Part shown: piece after piece, positions 26,103 to 34,741 of the stretch
Numbering within the stretch: position 1 is the first letter of the stretch
Layout: each line of letters begins with the position of its first letter
Assembly: GCF_009192735.1 (NCBI RefSeq)
Contig: NZ_VTFU01000005.1
Location: 62,001 to 126,000, forward strand
DNA: 64,000 nucleotides
Direction of reading: 5' to 3'
Source: Arthrobacter gandavensis
GTDB lineage: Bacteria > Actinomycetota > Actinomycetes > Actinomycetales > Micrococcaceae
Made by a program: the position numbers and the translations under genes
Notes under the pieces: generated by a model
Told to the model about the DNA's origin: nothing
Database searches by the model: none
What the model saw: only the letters and a program-made list of their open reading frames with translations

Positions 26103-26200
26103 CTCTGGAACGGTTCATGCCGTTCCGTGACGTTTTGCTCTTACCGGCCCCTTATGGGTAGTCTTGTCAGGCTGGCAGCGGAAGCTACCAGACAGCATTT

Positions 26201-26288
26201 GGAGACGTGCCAGAGCGGCCGAATGGGCTTCACTGCTAATGAAGTGTGGGCCTAAAGCCCACCGGGAGTTCAAATCTCCCCGTCTCCG
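26201..26288 (+). tRNA. tRNA-Ser (anticodon GCU)
   Basis: 88-nt type II tRNA. The acceptor arm GGAGACG pairs with CGTCTCC. The anticodon stem CTTCA/TGAAG encloses CTGCTAA, giving anticodon GCT. A long variable arm and the T loop TTCAAAT are present. No CCA is encoded. Confidence 0.97.
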
Positions 26289-26295
26289 CGCTAAG

Positions 26296-26321
26296 ACCCC
26301 CGGGCAACCGGGGGTTTTTTT
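26296..26321 (+). terminator. Rho-independent terminator after tRNA-Ser(GCU)
   Basis: ACCCCCGG, loop GCAA, CCGGGGG and seven T. Confidence 0.95.
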
Positions 26322-26432
26322 GTGCCCGCAGACAGCCTGGGCGCTGTCCCCCGACCCGCATTCCGGACTATGTTAGGGGCCAGTCAGCAGGCAGCTTCTT
26401 CGTTCCTGCTCCGCCTACTTGAGGGATCTTCC

Positions 26433-27455
26433 ATGGAAATGCGCTTAATGGGCCGCAGCGGCGCCGTCGTCAGCACCTTTGCCCTCGGGACAATGACCTT
26501 TGGCAATGAATCCGACCAGCGGGTGTCCCATGACCTGTTGAACTCGTATGTGGAGGCCGGCGGCAACTTTATTGACACTGCCGATGTCTACACCTCGGGA
26601 ACATCCGAAGAAATCATCGGCCACTGGCTCCAGGCGCGGCCCGAGGCTGCGCGCAACGTTGTCCTGGCCACCAAGGGACGGTTCCCGATGGGCGCCGGCC
26701 CCAACGATCTCGGGAACTCCCGCCGGCACCTGCGTCAGGCTCTGGATGCTTCGCTGAAGCGGTTGGGGGTGGACCACATCGACCTGTACCAGCTGCATTC
26801 CTGGGATCCGCTGACTCCCATCGAGGAGAGCTTGGGATTCCTGCAGGACGCAGTGACCGCTGGAAAAATCAGCTACTACGGGCTCTCCAACTTCACCGGA
26901 TGGCAGTTGACCAAGGCAGTGTTCACTGCTCGGGCACATGGCTGGAATGAACCGGTGACCCTGCAGCCGCAGTACAACCTGCTGGAACGCGAGATCGAGT
27001 CCGAGGTGGTTCCGGCAGCGCTCGACGCCGGACTGGGCCTGCTGCCCTGGTCACCGTTGGCCGGGGGCTGGCTGACCGGGAAGTACCGCCGCGAAACGGT
27101 CCCGGCGGGCAAGACGCGGGTGGGAGACAACCCCACGCGCCAATTCCAGGGCTGGGATCTGCGCAGCAACAATGACCGCACCTGGCAGATACTGGACGCG
27201 CTCAAATCCGTTGCCGCCGTACACAAGGCCACCCCGGCGCAGGTCGCCCTGGCGTGGCTTGCCGCCCAGCCCGGCGTAACGTCGGTGATTCTTGGTGCCC
27301 GCGCCGTCGAACAGTTGACCGACAATCTCGGAGCAGCATCACTCCGGCTCTCCGCTTCGGAACTGCAGCAGCTCACCGAACTGAGCATCCCTGCAGTGGG
27401 TAATTACCCCTATGGAGCCGACGGCCGCAACCAGCGGTCACGGCAACTGGGCTGA
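26433..27455 (+). CDS. Aldo/keto reductase
   Basis: 340-residue NADPH-dependent reductase of the AKR superfamily (TIM barrel). The tetrad is visible: Asp and Tyr in NFIDTADVYTSG (about 45-53), Lys in LATKGRF (about 78) and His in YQLHSWDP (about 120). The C-terminal cofactor site is in VTSVILGARAVEQLTDNL. The ATG at 26433 follows GAGGGA by 6 nt; in-frame codons back to 26322 would run through the tRNA terminator. Single gene. Substrate unknown. Confidence 0.93.
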   Translation: MEMRLMGRSGAVVSTFALGTMTFGNESDQRVSHDLLNSYVEAGGNFIDTADVYTSGTSEEIIGHWLQARPEAARNVVLATKGRFPMGAGPNDLGNSRRHLRQALDASLKRLGVDHIDLYQLHSWDPLTPIEESLGFLQDAVTAGKISYYGLSNFTGWQLTKAVFTARAHGWNEPVTLQPQYNLLEREIESEVVPAALDAGLGLLPWSPLAGGWLTGKYRRETVPAGKTRVGDNPTRQFQGWDLRSNNDRTWQILDALKSVAAVHKATPAQVALAWLAAQPGVTSVILGARAVEQLTDNLGAASLRLSASELQQLTELSIPAVGNYPYGADGRNQRSRQLG

Positions 27456-27474
27456 GGCGGCCGGCCGGATCCTG

Positions 27475-28251
27475 CTAAAAGTCTTCCGGCCTCAGGTTCT
27501 TGACCCACTTGCTGATCTCGTCTTCCTCCGGTGTGGCGGGCTTCCGGCCGGCTGGTCCACCCTGTTGACCTGCAGATGCAGCGGAGCTTTCCGGTCCGGA
27601 AGGGTTCGCTGAGGTGTCCCCGGATGCGGCATCCGCGGCTTTTGCGGAACCTGCTGCGCCGGTCCCTTCCGCTCGCGGCTCTGTGGGTGATGCTGGCCCC
27701 TCCCCTGCCGTTCCGGCCTGTTCTGCGGATGTCTTTCCGTCCGCACTGGCGCCGGGCGTCTCCGTGTTCCCGCTGCCGGGTGCGGGGGTTCCCGGTGCGT
27801 CCGGACGCGTCCCAGCCGGAGCGGGTGAATCAGCGGCGGTTCCGGCCGGACGCGGCGGCTGGAACGGCTGGGGATGCATGGCCAGGTTTTCCACCGCGGC
27901 GGCAGCGGCACGCACTCCGACGCCGGTGAACTGCGCATAGAGTTTGACGGCCCCGATCGGGTGGCCCTGGGCGATGGCGGCATACACCTGCTGGTGCTGG
28001 GCGGCGTTGAGCTTGGCGTTCGCTTCCCGCGCCGCTTCAGCCGACGTCCTGGGCCCGGCGGAAGCAGCTTTGGCTCCGGCTGTCTTTCGGGGAACCCTTG
28101 GGGACTTTCCAGTGCGCTGCTGGTCCGGTTGCGCTCCCTCGGCATCCGGCGCTTCCGGAGAAGCGGAACCTTTCCGGCGCTGGGCACGGGTCACCACGAA
28201 ATTCACCACAACGATGGCCACGACAAAGAGAACAATCACCAGAAACTCCAT
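27475..28251 (-). CDS. Membrane-anchored protein with an L7/L12-C-terminal-like motif
   Basis: 258 residues. A single N-terminal membrane helix (FLVIVLFVVAIVVVNFVV) is followed by RAQRRKG, placing the rest in the cytoplasm. Residues about 77-125 contain HPIGAVKLYAQFTGVGVRAAAAAVE, which resembles the ribosomal protein L7/L12 C-terminal helix-turn pattern (AIKLYREATGLGLKEAK). A long Pro/Ala/Gly-rich disordered region follows. The last 20 residues (DEISKWVKNLRPEDF) look ordered and acidic. The N-terminal helix and the L12-like motif are clear; function is unknown. Convergent with the aldo/keto reductase. Confidence 0.8.
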   Translation of the reverse strand: MEFLVIVLFVVAIVVVNFVVTRAQRRKGSASPEAPDAEGAQPDQQRTGKSPRVPRKTAGAKAASAGPRTSAEAAREANAKLNAAQHQQVYAAIAQGHPIGAVKLYAQFTGVGVRAAAAAVENLAMHPQPFQPPRPAGTAADSPAPAGTRPDAPGTPAPGSGNTETPGASADGKTSAEQAGTAGEGPASPTEPRAEGTGAAGSAKAADAASGDTSANPSGPESSAASAGQQGGPAGRKPATPEEDEISKWVKNLRPEDF

Positions 28252-28409
28252 ACCCTTGATCCTAGCTTCGCCAGCGGCACCCGCACCTTTCGACCGGTAT
28301 ATTGACGTGCAGCCCCGGCCGCCGCCGAACGGTTGCCGAATGGTTGCCGAACAGCCCGCGTTGCCGAACCGTCCATGCGAACAAACTAATGCCGATCAAC
28401 GGAGACGAC

Positions 28410-29234
28410 ATGAGCCAGACCACTTCCCTGCGTTCGCTGCGAGTGAGCATTGCCGACGGCATTGCTGAGGTAGAGCTCACCGGGCCGTCCAAGGGCAACG
28501 CCATGGGTCCGGATTTTTGGAAGGAACTGCCGCAGATTTTTGATGCCCTCAGCGATGACGGCAGCGTGCGCGCCGTCCTGTTGTACGGTTCCGGTGGGAA
28601 CTTCAGCTTCGGTCTCGATCTGCCGGCCATGGCGCCGGTTTTTGCTCCCATGCTTGCCGCGGGCGGGATGGATGCCCGCCTTCGCGACGGTTTCCGCCGC
28701 CAGATCAAGAACCTGCAGGATTCGGTCAGCTCCCTGTCCAGATGCTCCAAGCCCGTCATCGCCGCGGTTGACGGCTGGTGCATTGGGGGCGGGATCGATG
28801 TCATTACCGCCGCGGATATCCGCATCGCTTCCCCTTCCGCCACGTTCAGTGTCCGTGAAGTGCGGGTTGGGATTGTGGCGGATCTGGGTTCGCTCCAGCG
28901 GTTGCCGAGCATTATTGGTGAAGGCCCGGCCCGCCACCTCGCATTGACCGGGGAGGACTTTGGCGCAGACCGCGCCCGCAGCTTGGGCCTGGTTACTGAA
29001 GTGGCCGACGACGTCGTCGGCCGGGGGCGCGAGCTGGCCTCCGCCGTCGCCGCAAATCCACCGCTGGTTGTCCAGGGGGTCAAGCACGTGATGAACCGTG
29101 CCCAGGATGCGTCCGTCCAAGCCGGTCTGGACTACGTCCAGTTGTGGAACACCGCGTTCCTGGCCAGCCACGACTTCAATGAAGCAGCCACGGCCTTCGC
29201 CGAACGCCGCCCGGCGGTTTTCACCGGCAACTGA
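28410..29234 (+). CDS. Enoyl-CoA hydratase/isomerase, dienoyl-CoA isomerase-like
   Basis: 274-residue crotonase-fold enzyme of fatty-acid beta-oxidation. Oxyanion-hole segments: LLYGSGGNFSFGLDL and GWCIGGGIDVITAADIRIA. The segment VGIVADLGSLQRLPSIIG, with aspartate after VA, matches delta3,5-delta2,4-dienoyl-CoA isomerase better than hydratase. The ATG at 28410 has GGAGA 5 nt upstream; an ATG at 28389 adds seven poorly placed residues. A FadR-type regulator gene follows 86 nt downstream and may control fatty acid use. Exact reaction is inferred from the motif. Confidence 0.87.
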   Translation: MSQTTSLRSLRVSIADGIAEVELTGPSKGNAMGPDFWKELPQIFDALSDDGSVRAVLLYGSGGNFSFGLDLPAMAPVFAPMLAAGGMDARLRDGFRRQIKNLQDSVSSLSRCSKPVIAAVDGWCIGGGIDVITAADIRIASPSATFSVREVRVGIVADLGSLQRLPSIIGEGPARHLALTGEDFGADRARSLGLVTEVADDVVGRGRELASAVAANPPLVVQGVKHVMNRAQDASVQAGLDYVQLWNTAFLASHDFNEAATAFAERRPAVFTGN

Positions 29235-29320
29235 GGTTCTCCCAACACCGCCCTCCGTGCCTGAGCGGCGCGGGGCGGCGTGCGTCCGGGGTTGCCGCCG
29301 CTGGCCCTTAAGATAGTCGG

Positions 29321-30403
29321 GTGGCTGTTACCGATGAAGCGATTACCAAGATCAAGGAAATGCTCATCAGCGGGCAGCTCAAGGCCGGGGACCGGCTTCC
29401 GCCCGAGAATGAGCTGAGCGACCAGCTGGGCCTGTCCCGAAGCTCGCTTCGTGAAGCGGTCAAAGCACTGGAACTGATCCGTGTCCTCGATGTCCGGCGC
29501 GGTGACGGCACCTACGTCACCAGCCTGGAGCCGGGACTGTTGACCGAAACCATGGGCTTCATGGTGGAAATCCATCAGGAATCCTCGGCTCCCGAACTCA
29601 TGGAAGTTCGGCGCATTCTCGAGCCCGGCGCTGCCGCCCATGCTGCCGCGCGCATCAACGCCCGCGGCTTGGCATCATTACGGACCTGCCTGGACTCGGT
29701 TCCTCCGCAGGCAACGGCAGCACAGCTGGCCGCTCATGACTTCGCTTTCCATTCCCTCATTGCCCGGGCCTCCGGAAACCCTTATCTGGCCGGCATGCTG
29801 GATTCCCTCACGGGCAGTGCCCTGAGGCTGCGAACCTGGCAGAGGATTGTTGAGGCCGGGGCGGTGACGGCCATCCTCGGTGAACACTCCGCGATTCTTG
29901 AGGCGCTGACACTGGGCGACGCTGACTTGGCCCGTTCCCTGATGACTGTCCATGTCGCGTCAGCGGAGCGCTGGCTGCGGCGTCCGCCGGCGCAAGCCGT
30001 TCCCACGGTGCAGACTCCGGCCTTCACTTTTGCCCCTGCGGGAAGGGTCGAACCGGTGCCTGTTCCTGATCCGGAGCCGGTCTCTGAATGGGAGCCCGTG
30101 TCCAGGCCAGAGCCCGTCTCTGAACCGAAGCCGGTTCCCGCCTCTGAGCCAAAGCCGGTTCCGGACTCCCCGGCACCGCAGCCTTCCCCCGCGGCACAGC
30201 CTTCCCCCGCGGCGCAGCCTTCCCCCGCGGTGCAATCCTCCACTGGCGTGCGGCCCTCCACCACGCAGTCCTCCCCCGCGCAGCCCCGAAGGCCCGAGCC
30301 GCAGATTGCCCGGATCGCCCCGGAGCCTGCCCTGTACGAGCTGTTCGCTATGCCTTCAGTGCCAGGACAAAAGGCAGCACGGAAGCCGCGCCGGCCTGCC
30401 TGA
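29321..30403 (+). CDS. GntR/FadR-family regulator with long proline-rich tail
   Basis: 360 residues, GTG start. The winged helix contains RLPPENELSDQLGLSRSSLR and LDVRRGDGTYV, and the FCD effector domain (about 95-225) includes EVRRILEPGAAAHAAARI, HDFAFHSLIARASGNPYL and LGEHSAILEAL. The regular family length is about 230-250; here about 120 further residues follow, made of repeated PEPVS, EPKPVP and QPSPAA units, likely disordered. The last 56 nt overlap the end of the convergent recQ gene. The enoyl-CoA-type gene upstream suggests a fatty- or organic-acid effector (inference). Confidence 0.86.
   Translation: MAVTDEAITKIKEMLISGQLKAGDRLPPENELSDQLGLSRSSLREAVKALELIRVLDVRRGDGTYVTSLEPGLLTETMGFMVEIHQESSAPELMEVRRILEPGAAAHAAARINARGLASLRTCLDSVPPQATAAQLAAHDFAFHSLIARASGNPYLAGMLDSLTGSALRLRTWQRIVEAGAVTAILGEHSAILEALTLGDADLARSLMTVHVASAERWLRRPPAQAVPTVQTPAFTFAPAGRVEPVPVPDPEPVSEWEPVSRPEPVSEPKPVPASEPKPVPDSPAPQPSPAAQPSPAAQPSPAVQSSTGVRPSTTQSSPAQPRRPEPQIARIAPEPALYELFAMPSVPGQKAARKPRRPA
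30178..30231 (+). repeat. 18-nt tandem repeat encoding QPSPAA
   Basis: Three in-frame copies of about CAGCCTTCCCCCGCGGCA within the tail of the GntR-family gene. The third copy is slightly diverged. Confidence 0.85.
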
Positions 30404-32546
30404 GCACCCGGCCCGCTTCGGTGAGGGTCCAGCGGCTGTCGGCGAAGTCGTCCACCAGCAGCACCGGCCCCGGATTGGCTGCAAACCAGGCCGCTCCTTC
30501 CTCGGGCACCGCAAACTGATCCCAGACCGAGGCCAGGCGGAAGGCACTGTTCCCTCCGGAACCACCCGTCGGTCCGCCGTGCGGGAGCTGCAGGGCGCCG
30601 AGATACGGAATGCGGCCAAGGGTTGAAATGCCCTGGGCCAGGGAAGCGACCAGCTGCGGACGGGACCGCGACGGGATGCTGACCACGGCAACCGGCCGTT
30701 CCTCCCATCCCCACTGGGCGAGCACCTGCACGCAGCCTTTGAGCAGTGCCTCATCCACCGTCGTGTCCTGAGCGTCCGGGGCAAAGATATCGCGCAGCCG
30801 TCCGCCCCAGCCGAGGTCCGTGAGGCGGGCCAGCGCCCGTCCGGTGGACAGTGCCACCTCGGGCTTGATCTTCCCCTTCACCGGCACGCCCAGCCGGTCC
30901 ATGCCGGAGGGGTACATTCCACGCGGATCCACATCCACACCGACCCGGCTCAGAGCCTGATCGGCATGCTGGGTGGCCTCGGCGGCAACATCACCGGAGA
31001 ACCAGCGGCCGGCACAGTTGTCGCAGCGTCCGCAGGGTGCCGCAGCCGGGTCATCGAGCTGGCGGGAGAGGAACTCCATCCGACAACCCGTGGTGCTCTC
31101 GTAGTCGAGCATGGCCTGCTGCTCCTTGACCCGGGCGGCCGAAATGCGCTCATACCGCTCCCGGTCATAGCTCCACGGCTGCCCGGTGCCGCGCCAGCCG
31201 CCGGAAACCCGTTCCACGGCACCGTCCACGGCCAGGACCTTCAGCAGCAGCTCCAGCGGCGAGCGCTTCAGGTTCACCCGTGTCTCGAGAGCACCGCTGG
31301 ACATAACCGCCCCCGAGGCCAGTTCCGTCAGCACGGCGTTCGCCGGGCCCTCCGCCGGCATGGACGAGGTGGCGAAGTACTCCCAAATGTCCTTGTCTTC
31401 GGTCCCGGGCAGCAGCAGCACATCGGCGCTGGGGGTTCCCCGGCCGGCGCGTCCCACCTGCTGGTAGTACGCCACCGGCGAGGACGGTGCGCCCAAATGA
31501 ACCACGAACCCCAAGTCCGGCTTGTCGAAGCCCATACCCAAGGCACTGGTGGCCACCAGTGCCTTCACCTCGTTGTTTTTCAGCGCCGCTTCCGCCTGCT
31601 CCCGGTCGGCAGGGTCCGTGCGTCCGGTGTAGGCGATCACCCGGTGTCCGGCTTTCTGCAGCAGCTTGGCGGTGTCCTCGGCCGCGGACACTGTCAGGGC
31701 ATAGATGATGCCCGAACCCGGAAGCTCGTCGATGTGCGTCAGGAGCCACCCCAACCGTGCTTTGGGGGTCGGCAGCCGCAGCACTCCCAGCCGCAGGGAC
31801 TGGCGTGCCAGCGCCCCGCGGATAGTGAAAACGTCCTCACCGCCTGAAGCCAGCTGCTCCTCGACGTCCTTCACCACGCGGGAGTTGGCGGTGGCGGTGG
31901 TGGCCAGCACCGGCACCGAGGCCGGCAGCTGTTCAATCAGGCTGCGGATACGGCGGTAGTCCGGCCGGAAGTCATGGCCCCAGTCCGAGATGCAGTGCGC
32001 TTCGTCAATCACCAGCAGTCCGGACCGGCGGATCAGTTCCGGCAGGTGGGTTTCCCGGAAGCCGGGGTTGTTCAGGCGTTCGGGCGAAACCAGCAACACG
32101 TCCACTTCGTCGGCCTGGAGCTTGGCGGAAATGTCCTGCCACTCCAGCTGGTTGGCCGAATTGATGGCCACTGCCCTGACCCCGGCTCGGGCGGCCGCTG
32201 CCACCTGATCGCGCATGAGTGCCAGCAGCGGGGACACGATCAGGGTGGGTCCGGCACCGCGGGCACGCAGCAGCAGACTGGCCACAAAGTACACAGCGGA
32301 CTTTCCCCAGCCGGTGCGCTGGACCACCAGGGCTCGCCTGCCGCCGGAGACCAGCGCCTCGATGGCCTCGTACTGCCCGTCATGAAACTCAGCGGCGTCG
32401 TTGCCGACCAGTGCCCTCAGCAGGCCTGTCGCCTCGGACCGCAGCACGGGATCAGATCCCCCTTCCCGGAAGCTGCCGCCGCCAGAACCGGGGGCAGCTT
32501 CCCGCTCGGCGGAAGGAGAATCTTGGGTTTCTTGCTGGAATTCCAT
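30348..32546 (-). CDS. RecQ-family ATP-dependent DNA helicase with C-terminal phosphoribosyltransferase-like domain
   Basis: About 732 residues. SF2 helicase motifs: QYEAIEAL (motif 0), VVQRTGWGKSAVYFV (Walker A, with GWGKS), VIDEAHCISDWGHDFRPDY (motif II plus the RecQ aromatic loop), ATTATAN (III) and QVGRAGRGTPSA (VI). A RecQ zinc cluster is suggested by GCRMEFLSRQL and CGRCDNCAG. The final 180 residues form a second domain ending GPVLLVDDFADSRWTLTEAGRVLR, which has the PRPP-binding loop shape of type I phosphoribosyltransferases. The start is ATG 32546 or GTG 32555. It overlaps the GntR-type gene tail by 56 nt. Likely role in recombinational repair; the second domain's role is unknown. Confidence 0.9.
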   Translation of the reverse strand: MEFQQETQDSPSAEREAAPGSGGGSFREGGSDPVLRSEATGLLRALVGNDAAEFHDGQYEAIEALVSGGRRALVVQRTGWGKSAVYFVASLLLRARGAGPTLIVSPLLALMRDQVAAAARAGVRAVAINSANQLEWQDISAKLQADEVDVLLVSPERLNNPGFRETHLPELIRRSGLLVIDEAHCISDWGHDFRPDYRRIRSLIEQLPASVPVLATTATANSRVVKDVEEQLASGGEDVFTIRGALARQSLRLGVLRLPTPKARLGWLLTHIDELPGSGIIYALTVSAAEDTAKLLQKAGHRVIAYTGRTDPADREQAEAALKNNEVKALVATSALGMGFDKPDLGFVVHLGAPSSPVAYYQQVGRAGRGTPSADVLLLPGTEDKDIWEYFATSSMPAEGPANAVLTELASGAVMSSGALETRVNLKRSPLELLLKVLAVDGAVERVSGGWRGTGQPWSYDRERYERISAARVKEQQAMLDYESTTGCRMEFLSRQLDDPAAAPCGRCDNCAGRWFSGDVAAEATQHADQALSRVGVDVDPRGMYPSGMDRLGVPVKGKIKPEVALSTGRALARLTDLGWGGRLRDIFAPDAQDTTVDEALLKGCVQVLAQWGWEERPVAVVSIPSRSRPQLVASLAQGISTLGRIPYLGALQLPHGGPTGGSGGNSAFRLASVWDQFAVPEEGAAWFAANPGPVLLVDDFADSRWTLTEAGRVLRQAGAASVLPFVLALKA

Positions 32547-32713
32547 ACCTTCCACTATCCCAGCCGGGACTGACGATTTCCTCCAGCACCGCAGGCACCT
32601 GTGGACGCGGGAGCCTCCGCGGCGCACCTGTGGATACCCGGGAACCGGTCCACCACACGGAAAGGGCGGGCCCCATAAACCGGGGATGGAACGCCGACCT
32701 ATAGACTGTCCGG

Positions 32714-34120
32714 GTGAATAGTGCATTCGATCTCTCCGCGTCCTTTAAGGCTTACGACGTCCGCGGCGTCGTGGGCGAGACCATCACCCCGCAGATCGTC
32801 AAAGCAGTCGGCGCCGCTTTTGTGGACGTGCTTGGCCTTGCCGGTCAGACCGTCCTGGTGGGCGGCGACATGCGTCCGTCATCCCCCGAATTCATCAAGG
32901 ACTTCGCCGCCGGCGCCACCATGCGCGGCGCCGATGTGCTCCTGCTGGACCTCATCTCCACTGACGAGCTCTACTACGCGTGCGGCGCCCTGAACGCGGC
33001 CGGAGCCACTTTCACGGCCAGCCACAATCCCGCGCAGTACAACGGCATCAAGATGTCCAAGGCCGGCGCCGTGCCGATCTCGTCCGAAACCGGGCTCCAC
33101 GAGATCCAGGCCAAGGCCGAGCAGTACCTGAACGATGGCACCATTCCCGCAGTCGGAACCCCGGGCCGCATCAGTGTCCGGGACATCCTGAAGGACTACT
33201 CCGAGTACCTCCGCAGCCTGGTGGACCTGAGCAGCATCCGTCCCCTGAAGGTAGTCGTCGACGCCGGCAACGGCATGGCGGGCCTGACCACCCCGGCCGT
33301 CCTGGGCAACACCATGCTGCCCGCCCTTCCGCTGGAAATCATCGACCTCTACTTTGAGCTGGACGGGTCCTTCCCCAATCACCCGGCCAACCCGCTTGAG
33401 CCGGAAAACCTGCGGGACCTGCAGGCCGCCGTCGTCGAGCACGGCGCCGACCTTGGCCTGGCTTTCGACGGCGACGCCGACCGCTGCTTCGTGATCGACG
33501 AGAAGGGCGACCCCGTCAGTCCCTCGGCGATCACCGCCCTCGTCGCCCGCCGCGAAATTGCGCGGGCCAAGGCTGCCGGTGAAGCCACTCCGGTCATCAT
33601 CCACAACCTCATCACCTCCCGCGCGGTTCCCGAGCTGGTGAAGGCCGACGGCGGCCGCGCCGTCCGCACGCGCGTGGGCCACTCCTTCATCAAGGCCCAA
33701 ATGGCCGAGGAAGGCGCTGTCTTTGGCGGCGAGCATTCCGCGCACTATTACTTCCGCGACTTCTATAACGCCGACACCGGCATGCTGGCCGCCATGCACG
33801 TGCTCGCCGCCCTGGGTGAGCAGTCCCTGCCGCTTTCGGACCTTGCCCGCGAATACGAGCCGTATTTCTCCTCCGGTGAAATCAACTCCGAGCTGTCGGA
33901 CGTTCCGGCCGCGGTTGCCCGCGTCCGCAGCGAATTCGAGCGCGACGGCGTTACCGTGGATGCGCTCGACGGATTGACTTTCACCTCAGATGACGGACAG
34001 TGGTGGTTCAACCTCCGCGCGTCGAACACCGAACCCTTCCTCCGGCTGAACGCCGAAGCCGAAGACCTCCCCACCATGGTGCGGGTCCGTGACCGCGTAC
34101 TTGAACTAGTTAGGAACTAA
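32714..34120 (+). CDS. manB: Phosphomannomutase/phosphoglucomutase
   Basis: 468-residue alpha-D-phosphohexomutase interconverting mannose-6-P or glucose-6-P and the 1-phosphate for cell-wall and polysaccharide sugars. The phosphoserine loop is FTASHNPAQYNG (about 100), the magnesium loop DGDADRCF (about 256), the sugar-specificity loop GEHSAHYYF (about 343) and the phosphate-binding loop RASNTEPFLR (about 436). GTG start at 32714. A conserved small gene follows after 5 nt and is probably co-transcribed. Divergent from the recQ-type gene. Confidence 0.95.
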   Translation: MNSAFDLSASFKAYDVRGVVGETITPQIVKAVGAAFVDVLGLAGQTVLVGGDMRPSSPEFIKDFAAGATMRGADVLLLDLISTDELYYACGALNAAGATFTASHNPAQYNGIKMSKAGAVPISSETGLHEIQAKAEQYLNDGTIPAVGTPGRISVRDILKDYSEYLRSLVDLSSIRPLKVVVDAGNGMAGLTTPAVLGNTMLPALPLEIIDLYFELDGSFPNHPANPLEPENLRDLQAAVVEHGADLGLAFDGDADRCFVIDEKGDPVSPSAITALVARREIARAKAAGEATPVIIHNLITSRAVPELVKADGGRAVRTRVGHSFIKAQMAEEGAVFGGEHSAHYYFRDFYNADTGMLAAMHVLAALGEQSLPLSDLAREYEPYFSSGEINSELSDVPAAVARVRSEFERDGVTVDALDGLTFTSDDGQWWFNLRASNTEPFLRLNAEAEDLPTMVRVRDRVLELVRN

Positions 34121-34125
34121 AACCA

Positions 34126-34602
34126 ATGGCTGATGTTGAACTGAACGGCGCAGAGCCCTCCGCGCAGGTCCAGGAGGACCTGAATTCACTTCTGGGCACC
34201 GCTCTGGGCGTCGCCCAGGAACAGCTGGAAGCACAGGGCGCATTCCTGCCCGCCGCCCTGGTGGTCCAGAACGACGGCGAGCTGCGGATGATCGCGGTCG
34301 CCCCCGAGGAAAGCGACGAAGACCTCGACGCCGATGCCATGATCGATGACATCTACCAGGTGCTGGCCGAGCAGAAGGCGGACAACCGCGCCGCCGCCGT
34401 CTTCTCCGACATCCACCTGCCGGACGAAGCAACCGACGCCATCCACGTAGTGGCTGAGCACGCCGAGGGCGTCTGCATCTCAGCGATCCAGACGTACTCG
34501 GAAACTGACGGCACCTGGACGTTCGATGAACCGCAGTGGGAATCCGGCGACCGGCTCATCTGGGGAACCGAAGACGCCGCGGCGGGCACTGACGAAGCCT
34601 AA
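34126..34602 (+). CDS. Conserved acidic hypothetical protein
   Basis: 158 residues, very acidic, without membrane segment or signal. It starts 5 nt after manB and shares its transcript, ending at the hairpin at 34625-34671. Alternating strands and helices (FLPAALVVQNDGELRMIAVAP, ADAMIDDIYQVLAEQ, AAAVFSDIHLPDEATDAIHVVAEHAEG, ICISAIQTYSE) suggest a compact alpha/beta domain. I do not recognise the family; it may be a companion of actinobacterial phosphomannomutase genes. Confidence 0.8.
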   Translation: MADVELNGAEPSAQVQEDLNSLLGTALGVAQEQLEAQGAFLPAALVVQNDGELRMIAVAPEESDEDLDADAMIDDIYQVLAEQKADNRAAAVFSDIHLPDEATDAIHVVAEHAEGVCISAIQTYSETDGTWTFDEPQWESGDRLIWGTEDAAAGTDEA

Positions 34603-34624
34603 GTCCCGGTTGGGCTAAGACCAC

Positions 34625-34671
34625 AAAGGCCGGCGGCACTGCGCTTCTGCGCGGTGCCGCCGGCCTTTTTT
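34625..34671. terminator. Terminator between convergent manB operon and pckG
   Basis: GGCCGGCGGCAC (34628-34639) pairs with GTGCCGCCGGCC (34654-34665), followed by six T and preceded by AAA. Confidence 0.92.
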
Positions 34672-34741
34672 GCTGCCCGGGTGCGGGTTCCTTCCTTCCG
34701 GCGCCGGAGGGAAGGAACCCGCAGCTGCAGGGAACTAAGGA

